The position numbers and the translations under genes are program-made. The notes below the pieces were generated by a model that searched no databases, was not told the DNA's origin, and was given only the letters and a program-made list of their open reading frames with translations. DNA of 64,000 nucleotides from Prochlorococcus sp. AG-409-M05 (lineage in GTDB: Bacteria > Cyanobacteriota > Cyanobacteriia > PCC-6307 > Cyanobiaceae), in the NCBI GenBank assembly GCA_003215435.1, contig QCKJ01000007.1:1-64000 (forward strand), given 5' to 3'. Shown piece by piece: positions 42,364-50,737 of the stretch (within the stretch, counting starts at the first letter, position 1; every line of letters starts with the position of its first letter).

Positions 42364-43071
42364 CTATGCCGTAAGTAACAAGACTCCCATTTGCTTGCCT
42401 GCGAGGGTGGTATGGACTGCCTTGTGAAAGCCAACCTCCAAAGCAAGTTTTTCTTGCCCCTCTCCATCGGGGAAACAATTCAAGCTTTTTTCCAAATAGG
42501 AATACTCCTTACCTAGCCCAAAAACAGAAGCTATTGGGACAACCACTTTGCGCAAATAAAATATTTGAAATCTAGCTGGAGCAGTCCCCTTTTTTATAGG
42601 GTTGAAATCCAATATTCCTGCTCTTGCTCCAGGTTTCAAAAGGCGATGGATCTCTCTCAACCCCTTGCTCGGGTCTGACAAATTTCTTAGCCCATATGCC
42701 ATAACGACACCGTCAAATTCACCGGAAGGCAAATCAGTTTGCAATACATCCTTATTCAACAAAGAAACCTCTAATTCCGGGTATCGCCCTGCACGCTCTC
42801 TAGCAAAATCAAGTGGTCTATCTGCAGAGTCAATCCCTAAAACTGTCCCACTGGGGAAGACACGCTTAGCAAGAGGAATGGCTAAGTCACCAGTTCCACA
42901 GCAAAGATCTAACCAGTTCTCTCCTGGAGAGGGCTTTAAGTCATCCAGAAGCTTTCTTTTCCAAATCCGGTGCAAACCAAAGCTCAAAAAATCATTCAAC
43001 CTGTCATAACTAGGCGCAACACGGTCAAAGAGCGCCTGGACGTCTTCAGGGTTATAGGGGTTTAAAGCCAT
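42364..43071 (-). CDS. menG: Demethylphylloquinone/demethylmenaquinone C-methyltransferase
   Basis: 235 aa UbiE/MenG family. N-terminal FDRVAPSYDRLNDFLSFGLHRIWK (about 14-37) and SAM motif I WLDLCCGTGDLAIPLA (about 53-68). Motif II region FDGVVMAYGLRNLSDP (about 119-134) and LLKPGARAGILDFNP. In cyanobacteria it performs the final ring methylation of phylloquinone, the A1 electron acceptor of photosystem I. It starts 53 nt from the stop of hisF and probably shares its transcript. Confidence 0.95.
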   Translation of the reverse strand: MALNPYNPEDVQALFDRVAPSYDRLNDFLSFGLHRIWKRKLLDDLKPSPGENWLDLCCGTGDLAIPLAKRVFPSGTVLGIDSADRPLDFARERAGRYPELEVSLLNKDVLQTDLPSGEFDGVVMAYGLRNLSDPSKGLREIHRLLKPGARAGILDFNPIKKGTAPARFQIFYLRKVVVPIASVFGLGKEYSYLEKSLNCFPDGEGQEKLALEVGFHKAVHTTLAGKQMGVLLLTA

Positions 43072-43124
43072 ATTTCACTAAGCAAATTGAAAAGTTTCAA
43101 ATGTACTTTTGATGCAAAAAAGAT

Positions 43125-43898
43125 TCAGCCATTAATTGGCCTAATGGGCAATCCCGCTCTAAGAAGATCAGCCTTAATTTCTTCCACTGTCAAAACACCA
43201 TCATGCAATAAAGACGCCAATAGCGCCGCTGAGGCTTTCCCTTTCGTAAGGACATCTTCTATATCTTTTATTGAACCAGCCCCTCCAGAGGCAATTATTG
43301 GAATAGAGAGTGCTTCTGAAACCTTTCTAGTCAACTCCAAATCATATCCAGATTGAGTTCCATCACCATCCATGGATGTGAGAAGAATCTCCCCAGCGCC
43401 CATCTCTTCAACTTTCTTTGCCCAAGCCAACACATCTAAGCCTGTGTTCTGTCGCCCCCCCTTGATGTAAACATCCCATCCCTTGCCAGCTTCAGATCTT
43501 CTTCTTGCATCAATTGCAACCACAATGCACTGACAACCGAAGCGATCAGCTCCCTGTGATATCAATTGAGGGTATCTAACAGCGGTAGAGTTCAAACTGA
43601 CCTTATCTGCCCCTGCTCTGAGAAGCTCTGTTATCCCATCTATTGAGCCAATACCCCCTCCAACCGTAAAAGGAATTGTTACTTCCTCAGCGGTTCTCCT
43701 AACAAGATCTAAAAGGGTGGCTCTGCCCTCATGACTAGCTGCAATATCCAGAAAAACAAGTTCATCCGCACCTGCATGGCTATACCTACATGCCAGCTCT
43801 ACTGGATCACCAGCATCCCTTAGTCCCACAAAATTCACACCCTTAACAACCCGGCCATTAGCAACATCAAGACAAGGTATTAGACGGAGAGCAACCAT
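43125..43898 (-). CDS. hisF: Imidazole glycerol phosphate synthase, cyclase subunit
   Basis: 257 aa (beta/alpha)8 barrel. Catalytic D11 in [17 protein letters not shown] and the second Asp in VAIDAR (about 130). Phosphate-binding loops are [11 protein letters not shown] (about 77-87), KVSLNSTAV (about 98-106) and [18 protein letters not shown]. It condenses PRFAR with ammonia from HisH to imidazole glycerol phosphate and AICAR in histidine synthesis. Normal length. Confidence 0.98.
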   Translation of the reverse strand: MVALRLIPCLDVANGRVVKGVNFVGLRDAGDPVELACRYSHAGADELVFLDIAASHEGRATLLDLVRRTAEEVTIPFTVGGGIGSIDGITELLRAGADKVSLNSTAVRYPQLISQGADRFGCQCIVVAIDARRRSEAGKGWDVYIKGGRQNTGLDVLAWAKKVEEMGAGEILLTSMDGDGTQSGYDLELTRKVSEALSIPIIASGGAGSIKDIEDVLTKGKASAALLASLLHDGVLTVEEIKADLLRAGLPIRPING

Positions 43899-43954
43899 TG
43901 GTTTAAATACTGGCGACTGTTAAGGTTGCGCCACCGTCTAAGACTTTCTGGCAA

Positions 43955-44179
43955 ATGTCAATTGCTGCGACTGACTTTAAAGTTGGCTCAAATGTTCGGG
44001 TTGATCTTGATCGAGTGCGGGATCGAATCCCAAACTCTTTAAAAGAACTACTCAAAAAAGAGCCTCGTTGCAAACTCCTTGATTTCAAAATGACTGATGG
44101 GAGGGGCGTGGGTGTGATAGTAGAACTCAGCAATGGCTCAAAAAGCTGGTTCTTTGACGATGAAATAGTTCGCGCATGA
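43955..44179 (+). CDS. DUF2862 protein
   Basis: 74 aa, divergent from hisF and 10 nt upstream of chlG. The fold looks like a small SH3-like barrel: FKVGSNVRVDLDRVRDRIPNSLKELL, KLLDFKMTDGRGVGVIVELSNGSKSWFFDDE. This matches the cyanobacterial/plastid DUF2862 family of unknown function. It probably shares the chlG promoter. A link to chlorophyll synthesis is suggested by position only. Confidence 0.85.
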   Translation: MSIAATDFKVGSNVRVDLDRVRDRIPNSLKELLKKEPRCKLLDFKMTDGRGVGVIVELSNGSKSWFFDDEIVRA

Positions 44180-44189
44180 GGCCTAATCA

Positions 44190-45143
44190 GTGAGTGATGC
44201 AAGGCAATTACTTGGGCTAAAGGATGCCCAAGAAACCACCAATATTTGGAAGCTCAGGCTGCAGCTGATGAAGCCAGTCACCTGGATCCCTCTTTTATGG
44301 GGGGTTGTGTGTGGAGCAGCTGCAAGCGGTAACTTCCATTGGCGAATTCAAGATGTAATAGCTTCGATAGCTTGCATGTTGATGAGTGGTCCACTTTTAA
44401 CGGGTTACACGCAGACGATAAATGATTATTATGACCGTGAAATTGATGCAATAAATGAGCCTTATAGGCCAATCCCTTCAGGTGCGATAACTATCCCGCA
44501 AGTAATACTTCAAATCTGGATACTTCTTCTCGGTGGATTAGGAGTTGCTTACAGCCTTGATCTTTGGGCAGGTCACTCCACACCAGTATTGCTATTACTT
44601 GCGTTAGGTGGATCTTTAGTAAGCTTCATTTATTCAGCGCCTCCATTAAAGCTCAAACAGAATGGATGGATTGGAAACTATGCCTTAGGCGCAAGTTATA
44701 TCGCTTTACCCTGGTGGGCTGGCCAGGCCCTATTTGGCCACCTCACATGGGCTACAGCTCTACTGACATTGGCCTATAGCCTTTCAGGGCTTGGAATCGC
44801 AGTGATCAATGATTTCAAAAGTGTTGAAGGAGACAAAGCTCTTGGTCTTGAATCACTACCGGTTGTCTTTGGAATAAAACAAGCCAGTTGGATCAGCGCA
44901 GGAATGATCGATCTATTCCAATTAGCTATGGTTGGCGTCTTAATTGCAATTGGTCAGCATTTTGCTTCTGTAATTCTGGTATTACTAATCATTCCCCAAA
45001 TAACTTTCCAAGATTTTTGGTTACTTAGGGACCCATTAACTTTTGATGTGAGATATCAAGCTAGTGCTCAACCATTTCTAATACTAGGGATGCTCGTTAC
45101 AGCATTAGCAGTAGGTCACAGCCCACTTATTCAAAGCTTGTGA
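44190..45143 (+). CDS. chlG: Chlorophyll synthase (geranylgeranyl/phytyl transferase)
   Basis: 317 aa from GTG. A UbiA-superfamily integral membrane protein with eight or nine helices. The first Asp-rich motif is NDYYDREIDAINEPYRPIPSG (about 90-110) and the second is INDFKSVEGDKALG (about 205-218). KLRLQLMKPVTWIPLLWG at the N-terminus is typical of ChlG. It esterifies (divinyl) chlorophyllide with a C20 prenyl chain in the thylakoid membrane. Overlaps the next gene by 4 nt. Confidence 0.97.
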   Translation: MSDARQLLGLKDAQETTNIWKLRLQLMKPVTWIPLLWGVVCGAAASGNFHWRIQDVIASIACMLMSGPLLTGYTQTINDYYDREIDAINEPYRPIPSGAITIPQVILQIWILLLGGLGVAYSLDLWAGHSTPVLLLLALGGSLVSFIYSAPPLKLKQNGWIGNYALGASYIALPWWAGQALFGHLTWATALLTLAYSLSGLGIAVINDFKSVEGDKALGLESLPVVFGIKQASWISAGMIDLFQLAMVGVLIAIGQHFASVILVLLIIPQITFQDFWLLRDPLTFDVRYQASAQPFLILGMLVTALAVGHSPLIQSL

Positions 45144-46951
45144 ATCCGGAGATTAAACGATGGACTTTCCTTGCATTAACAACATTCACACTCGGTTCAG
45201 CTTCTTCACTTATAGAAACAGGTATTAGCAAATCTATTGATTCATTTCTTCCTGACGGAAAAGCGATAGCAAGCTTTCATCGACCAGGAACTATCACTAT
45301 CCTTTCTACTGATGGTGAAATAATTCAAAAGCTAGGTCCAGCTACTCGCGAAAAGGTTGTTTCAAAAGAAATGCCAGTAGTTTTAAGGCAAGCTTTTATT
45401 TCAGCCGAAGATCGTCGTTTTTACTCTCATAATGGTGTTGACCTATGGGGGATTAGTAGGGCAATCATTAGCAACCTTCGTGAAGGTTATGTCAAAGAAG
45501 GTGGAAGCACGATTACCCAGCAATTAGCTCGCTTAGTCTTTTTAAGTCAAGAGCGAACTATTGCTCGCAAACTGAAGGAAGCAGCACTTGCTTACAAACT
45601 TGAACGTCAGCTCAGTAAAGAAGAAATCCTTGAACAATATTTAAACAATGTCTATCTAGGGTCAGGTGCTTATGGAGTTGCTGACGCAGCATGGGTATAT
45701 TTTTCGAAGAAAGTCAATGACCTCTCACTTGCAGAGACTGCACTAATAGCTGGGCTACCACCAGCACCCTCTCTTTATTCCCCACTGGTAAGTCCTCGTC
45801 TAGCCATTCAGCGACGCACATTGGTTCTTCAAAGGATGTATCAATCTGGCTTTATCTCAGAGCAAGAAGCTGATCAAGCTAATTCCAGCGAATTAATTTT
45901 AAAGCCCGCGATTCCTAAATACTTCAATAGTGCTGCACCATTTTTCTCAACTTGGGTTACCAAAAAACTACCTGAGATCCTCACCCCTGAGCAAATTGAA
46001 CTCGGAGGGCTAAAAATTCGAACGAGTCTGAATTTAAATTGGCAAAAAGAGGCTGAAACAATAATCCGGTTATATAGCCCTGGGGAGACTGAAGGGTCAA
46101 TTGTTTCTATTGAACCAAAAACTGGACTAGTAAGAGTAATGGTTGGGGGGAAGGACTTCAGGGTCACCCAATTCAATAGAGCAACACAAGCATTACGCTC
46201 CCCTGGATCAACTTTCAAACTCTTTCCTTATGCTGCTGCAATTAGTGCAGGGCTAAAACCCGAAGACAAATTCCTAGATGCCCCTCGCTGTTGGGATGGA
46301 TATTGCCCCCAAAACTTTGGGGGCAAATACATGGGTGTTGTTTCTATGACTGATGCCTTCAAAAATTCCCTTAACATCGTTGCAGTTCAAATTCTTGAAA
46401 GAGTTGGCTTTGAGAAAGTAATTGAAACAGCTAACAATTTAGGTATAGGTAATGAAAGAAAGTTAGGCAGGTACTTCCCCCTAGCAATAGGAGCCTATGA
46501 ACAAACAGTGCTTGACATGACAGGCGCATATGCAGCAGTGACCAACCGAGGAATATATATGAGACCAACTCCATTTGAAGAAATCTTGGGGCCCAAGAAC
46601 ATTTTGCTATGGGAGCGAAGGGAAAATGGCTATATAGGGAAACGAGCCCTTAAAAAAGAGGTTGCAGACACATTGAATTGGATGCTTCAAGGAGTAGTCA
46701 AAAGCGGAACAGGTATAGCCGCTTCTTTAAAAGATAGGCCTGTGGCAGGCAAGACAGGTACATCAGAAGGAGGAAGGGACCTTTGGTTTATAGGCTCCAT
46801 ACCTCAGTTAACCACAGGTATCTGGTTTGGTTATGATGACAACAAAGAGACAAAGAGTGGGAGCGGTGAAGCGGCCTGGGCATGGAAGCAGTTTATGACA
46901 AAGATAAAAAAAGACTTTCCAACTATTCTCTTCCCCAAAAGACCTAATTAA
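45140..46951 (+). CDS. Bifunctional penicillin-binding protein 1A
   Basis: 603 aa from GTG within the chlG stop. After an N-terminal membrane anchor the GT51 domain has EDRRFYSHNGVD (about 91-102, catalytic Glu), GGSTITQQLARLVFL (about 122-136), and a LEQYLNNVYLGSGAYGVADAA block. The transpeptidase has SPGSTFKLF (SxxK, about 354-362), KNSLN (SxN, about 410-414) and AGKTGTSEG (KTG, about 535-543). It polymerises and crosslinks peptidoglycan in the periplasm. Shorter at the C-terminus than E. coli PBP1a, normal for picocyanobacteria. Confidence 0.95.
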   Translation: MNPEIKRWTFLALTTFTLGSASSLIETGISKSIDSFLPDGKAIASFHRPGTITILSTDGEIIQKLGPATREKVVSKEMPVVLRQAFISAEDRRFYSHNGVDLWGISRAIISNLREGYVKEGGSTITQQLARLVFLSQERTIARKLKEAALAYKLERQLSKEEILEQYLNNVYLGSGAYGVADAAWVYFSKKVNDLSLAETALIAGLPPAPSLYSPLVSPRLAIQRRTLVLQRMYQSGFISEQEADQANSSELILKPAIPKYFNSAAPFFSTWVTKKLPEILTPEQIELGGLKIRTSLNLNWQKEAETIIRLYSPGETEGSIVSIEPKTGLVRVMVGGKDFRVTQFNRATQALRSPGSTFKLFPYAAAISAGLKPEDKFLDAPRCWDGYCPQNFGGKYMGVVSMTDAFKNSLNIVAVQILERVGFEKVIETANNLGIGNERKLGRYFPLAIGAYEQTVLDMTGAYAAVTNRGIYMRPTPFEEILGPKNILLWERRENGYIGKRALKKEVADTLNWMLQGVVKSGTGIAASLKDRPVAGKTGTSEGGRDLWFIGSIPQLTTGIWFGYDDNKETKSGSGEAAWAWKQFMTKIKKDFPTILFPKRPN

Positions 46952-47061
46952 TAAGTCTAAATAATAATCAAAGAAAGAAATTCAAAGCACTGTATACAAC
47001 ACTTAAGGATGTATTAATGATGATTATATATCCCAGAGAATGACATTTTCAAAATTGGACG

Positions 47062-48390
47062 TTAACCCAAGTCCATTACAGCGGCATAAAATCCATCTCC
47101 TGGCTTCTTTGTATTTGGCCAAGTCTGTCTTTCATAATGCAACCTTAAATTTCCATGACGTCTAAGAAAAGCTTGGATTTGTCCGGAATTTTCATCTGGA
47201 TTAATTGTGCAAGTCGAATAAACCATACGACCTCCAGGTTTTAAAAGTGAAAGCAAGCTTTCTAATAGATTGGCTTGCAAAATCACTAGTTCCTTAATTT
47301 GCTTTGGAGTAATTCTCCACCGTGCATCTGGATGACGAGCAAGGGTCCCTAGGCCAGAACAGGGCACATCCAAAAGGATTTTGTCAAAAGAAGTCGGACT
47401 CGTCCTTATTTGATGCAAAAGCATTGCATCTACTGCAAGTGTTCTTACAGAAGTCAAAGCTAATCTCTTTGCATTTTCTGTGACACGTGTCAACCGCTCA
47501 GAAGATCGATCTACCGCCCATAATTCTCCCTTGTCATCCATCAACTCCGCCAATTGAGTTGTTTTCCCTCCTGGAGCAGAGCAAGCATCGAGAACACATT
47601 CTCCCGGTTTAGGGGTTAAAAGAGGAACAATCCATTGGGAACAACTATCTTGAACGCACCAAAACCCTTCCTTATAACCAGGCCATTGACGTATATCCCC
47701 AGAGCCTGAATCTATTCTCAGGCCATAAGGGCATCCTTCTATAAAATTGCAACCCAAGCCGACTGCTTCAAATTTCTCCATTAAAGTTCTGGGATTAGAT
47801 TTAAGACGGTTCACTCTTAAATCAATCGGCGGAACCTCATTAGATGCTGATGCAATATCTTCAGCTCCGTCTATCCCTCTCCAATGAATAAATTTCTCCA
47901 CCAACCAAACTGGCATTGAATGTTTTTGGGACAATCCTTCAACATCATTGGTTGAAATAGGCAAATTAACTCCAGAGGCTTTTGCTCTTAATGCAGCTCT
48001 AAGGACCCCATTTACAACAGGTGCGAGCCTAGATAATTTCCCTGATTTAGCCAACTCAACAGAAGTATTAACTGCCGCAGCTGCAGGTATTCGATCCATA
48101 TAAAAGATTTGATAAAGGCCAACATGAAACAACCATCTCAACAATGGAGGCTGCTTAATGGAAGGAACCTTTGCAAGGTAATCGACCCAACTATCTAGAA
48201 TCTGACGGTTGCGAATCGCCCCAAAAGAAATTTCCTTAACCAAGGCTCGATCGGCAGTTTTTAAAGAGTATTTCTGAAGCTTTCTTTCAAGAGCAACATC
48301 TGCGTAGGCACCTGCAGCCACAGCCTGCAAAATCTCCCAAGCAACTTTCCTAGGCAATAGTCCTTGAAACTTCAACTCAAGTAATTCCAA
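47062..48390 (-). CDS. rsmB: 16S rRNA (cytosine-967 C5)-methyltransferase
   Basis: 442 aa, Sun/Fmu family. The N-terminal NusB-like RNA-binding domain (residues about 12-145) is followed by the SAM domain. It has VLDACSAPGGKTTQLAELM (about 267-285), the catalytic LLDVPCSGLGTLARHPD (about 340-356), and VYSTCTINPDENSGQI (about 392-407) with the second cysteine. It methylates 16S rRNA. A routine core gene of full length. Confidence 0.95.
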   Translation of the reverse strand: MELLELKFQGLLPRKVAWEILQAVAAGAYADVALERKLQKYSLKTADRALVKEISFGAIRNRQILDSWVDYLAKVPSIKQPPLLRWLFHVGLYQIFYMDRIPAAAAVNTSVELAKSGKLSRLAPVVNGVLRAALRAKASGVNLPISTNDVEGLSQKHSMPVWLVEKFIHWRGIDGAEDIASASNEVPPIDLRVNRLKSNPRTLMEKFEAVGLGCNFIEGCPYGLRIDSGSGDIRQWPGYKEGFWCVQDSCSQWIVPLLTPKPGECVLDACSAPGGKTTQLAELMDDKGELWAVDRSSERLTRVTENAKRLALTSVRTLAVDAMLLHQIRTSPTSFDKILLDVPCSGLGTLARHPDARWRITPKQIKELVILQANLLESLLSLLKPGGRMVYSTCTINPDENSGQIQAFLRRHGNLRLHYERQTWPNTKKPGDGFYAAVMDLG

Positions 48391-48480
48391 AGATACAAAC
48401 CAACCAAACCTTAAAGGGATGTAATTTGTATAACCCAGTATCTATAAAAATCCAAAAAAGCATCTTCATAAGAAATGTTC

Positions 48481-48816
48481 TTACTTACTGAACGTACCCT
48501 CCCTCCATAAATACTTCTGCAAAGGGACTCTCCATTTATTGTCAACTGGAATACCTTCAACAATCAAAAGCTCTTTCTGGATCCAATCAGTCCCTTCCCT
48601 GCTCTCACTGGTCGATATCATCCCTCGAGCATTTACAACTCTGTACCATGGCACTCTGGAAGGCAATGGCAACCGCCTCAAAGACCACCCAACTTGTCTA
48701 GCGCAACCATAGGCGCCAATTAAATCAGCAATCTGTCCATATGTTGCAAGCTTCCCATATGGGATAGAAGAAACAGCCTCTAAAACATCTAAATCAAAAG
48801 ATCGCTTAAAACTCAT
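48481..48816 (-). CDS. atl: Alkyltransferase-like protein (ATL), DNA alkylation-damage sensor
   Basis: Set to ATG 48816 (111 aa); a GTG four codons upstream is possible. It has the MGMT C-terminal-domain fold: SSIPYGKLATYGQIADLIG, CARQVGWSLRRLP and PSRVPWYRVVNARG. The alkyl-accepting cysteine of the PCHR motif is replaced by Trp (PWYR), which defines alkyltransferase-like proteins. These bind O6-alkylguanine, flip it and recruit nucleotide excision repair instead of repairing it directly. Its start codon overlaps the divergent trmH start in CATG. Confidence 0.88.
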   Translation of the reverse strand: MSFKRSFDLDVLEAVSSIPYGKLATYGQIADLIGAYGCARQVGWSLRRLPLPSRVPWYRVVNARGMISTSESREGTDWIQKELLIVEGIPVDNKWRVPLQKYLWREGTFSK

Positions 48817-49504
48817 GCCGATACTCACAAGAAGATTTGAAAGAATTAAAACTGTACTTAATCAAAGAATGTTTGACCTAACTGTTGTACTTGACCAGGT
48901 AGAGAAGCCTCATAATCTTTCCGCGATTCTAAGAAGCTGTGATGCTGTTGGAGTACTGGAAGCACATGTAATTAGTAAAGAAGAAAGACTTCCAACATTT
49001 AACAGTACAGCGCAAGGGAGCCAAAAATGGGTAGCTTTAAATAAACATAAAAAGATAAATACTACATTAAGGAGGCTAAAAGAAAAAGGGTTTCAAGTAT
49101 ATGGAACGACTTTAGAAAAAGATGCACGAGATTACCGTGAATGTAATTTTTGTGAGCCCACGGCTTTTGTTCTTGGCGCTGAGAAATGGGGCCTAACTAA
49201 AGAAGCAATTGAATTGGTAGATGAAACAATCTTTATACCAATGAGAGGAATGGTGCAATCCTTAAATGTCTCTGTAGCAGCAGCAACATTACTTTTTGAA
49301 GCGCTAAGGCAACGCCAAGATGCAGGGTTAGTACCTAAAAATGGTGAAGGTATTGATGAGGAGACCTATAGAGAATGTCTATTTCAATGGTCATACCCCC
49401 AAGTAGCAGAGTGGTGCAAAATCAACGACAGACCATACCCTGAGCTTAATGAGAATGGTGAAATCATTGAGGATCTTCCTCGCGATGTAAAGTTAAGGTA
49501 TTAG
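48815..49504 (+). CDS. trmH: tRNA (guanosine-18 2'-O)-methyltransferase
   Basis: 229 aa SpoU-family enzyme. FERIKTVLNQRMFDLTVVLDQVEKPHNLSAILRSCDAVG (about 8-46) contains motif 1. TAFVLGAEKWGLTKEAIELVD (about 111-131) is motif 2 and FIPMRGMVQSLNVSVAAATLLFEALRQR (about 136-163) is motif 3 with the trefoil-knot SAM site. It methylates G18 in the tRNA D-loop. ATG 48815 shares two bases with the atl ATG on the other strand, and homology upstream of residue 18 supports this start. Confidence 0.94.
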   Translation: MPILTRRFERIKTVLNQRMFDLTVVLDQVEKPHNLSAILRSCDAVGVLEAHVISKEERLPTFNSTAQGSQKWVALNKHKKINTTLRRLKEKGFQVYGTTLEKDARDYRECNFCEPTAFVLGAEKWGLTKEAIELVDETIFIPMRGMVQSLNVSVAAATLLFEALRQRQDAGLVPKNGEGIDEETYRECLFQWSYPQVAEWCKINDRPYPELNENGEIIEDLPRDVKLRY

Positions 49505-49537
49505 ATATTACTCAAGAAGATTTTTCGACCAATTTAA

Positions 49538-50425
49538 TTAATTTTGTACAGGCCTAATTCTCTCGGAATAGTTAACACTGCTAATCCACGCTTCAAGACC
49601 TTCCCCAATGAATGAAAGCGCTATAACCAAACCAAACATAGCCAAACCTGGGAAAAATGCGGTCCACCAAATGCCAGTTGGCAGTGCAGTGAGGGCCATA
49701 TTTAAATCACTTCCCCATTCTGGAACTGATTCAGGGAGGCCTAACCCTAGAAAGCCCAGACCTCCAAGGACTAGAACAGCATCTGCAGCATTTAGAGATA
49801 AAAGAACTGGGATAGAAGTTATTACATTGCGAAATAAATACTTTCGCATAATCCACAAAGGCCCTGCCCCAATCGACCTAGCAGCCTCTATAAACAATTC
49901 GGCCTTAACCTGCGCAGTCTGATTCCTTACAACTCGAAAATATTGAGGCACATAGACAACACAAAGGGCTGCGGCTGCATTAAGTATTCCCCTCCCCAGA
50001 AGGAAAGCCAATACAACTGATAGAAGTAAAACTGGCATTGTGTAAAGAGTATCCATTATCACAACCAACATTCTGTCAATTGCTCCGCCCAGATACCCAC
50101 TAATCATCCCGGCAGGTACACCCACAAAGACAGCAAAGGTGACTGCCAGAAGAACAACTTGAAGCGCCACTCCACTACCTTCTAATGTGCGCACACAGAC
50201 ATCCCTTCCCAGTCGATCAGTTCCACACCAATGGCTAAGAGAGGGGGGGGCATAAATAGGGTTATTTAGTCCTTGGTTTGGATCAGGGAGAAAGCCAACC
50301 AGACTAAGGAATGGAGTTATAAATGCTGCAAGCAAATAAAATATAAGAATCAAAGCTCCCCATCGGGCGATTCTATAAGAGAGTGGGGCAGACCTAATCA
50401 AATTACTCTTAAAGACAAAACCCAA
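49538..50425 (-). CDS. ABC transporter permease, DppC/OppC type
   Basis: 295 aa with six predicted membrane helices. The OppC-type N-terminal helix and HWCGTDRLGRDVCVRTL (about 68-84) precede the BPD_transp_1 domain. Its EAA loop is FIEAARSIGAGPLWIMRKYLFRNV (about 179-202). LGLGLPESVPEWGSDLN (about 224-240) follows, typical of peptide/nickel permeases. The other permease, ATPases and binding protein are not in this window, so the transporter genes are scattered. It contains a run of eight G/C (50243-50250) encoding APPS. Confidence 0.92.
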   Translation of the reverse strand: MGFVFKSNLIRSAPLSYRIARWGALILIFYLLAAFITPFLSLVGFLPDPNQGLNNPIYAPPSLSHWCGTDRLGRDVCVRTLEGSGVALQVVLLAVTFAVFVGVPAGMISGYLGGAIDRMLVVIMDTLYTMPVLLLSVVLAFLLGRGILNAAAALCVVYVPQYFRVVRNQTAQVKAELFIEAARSIGAGPLWIMRKYLFRNVITSIPVLLSLNAADAVLVLGGLGFLGLGLPESVPEWGSDLNMALTALPTGIWWTAFFPGLAMFGLVIALSFIGEGLEAWISSVNYSERIRPVQN

Positions 50426-50509
50426 ATAGACACTTCCAAAGCTAAAAGATACCTTATACGATGAATAAGCAATGTAAAGGCACTACAAAAGTAAGTGCTT
50501 AAAATCAAC

Positions 50510-50674
50510 ATGACTTCAAAAGAAAATGGGCTAACGGTTGGTGAATTAACCATTGCGATCGGGGTGTTACTAATAATAGCTTTTGCTTGGACAACATTTA
50601 GTAAAAAAAATTCTCAAAAAGAGATCTCCTTCCTATTGCCAAAATTTGAGACAAGCCAAGTTTTCACCCTTTAG
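50510..50674 (+). CDS. Mini prepilin-like membrane protein (54 aa), unlisted
   Basis: ATG 50510 to TAG 50672-50674. The N-terminus MTSKENG followed by LTVGELTIAIGVLLIIAFAW fits the type IV prepilin signal. It has a short polar leader ending in Gly, then a hydrophobic helix with Glu at position +5 (L1 T2 V3 G4 E5). After the helix only about 25 residues remain (KKNSQKEISFLLPKFETSQVFTL), with no room for a pilin globular head. It may be a minor pseudopilin-like or unrelated small membrane protein. It is divergent from the dppC-like gene. Confidence 0.6.
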   Translation: MTSKENGLTVGELTIAIGVLLIIAFAWTTFSKKNSQKEISFLLPKFETSQVFTL

Positions 50675-50737
50675 AGGAATAAGCTTGGAGAGGTAAATTA
50701 TTAAAGTTTATTTCTATAACATCATAAACTTAGCCCC

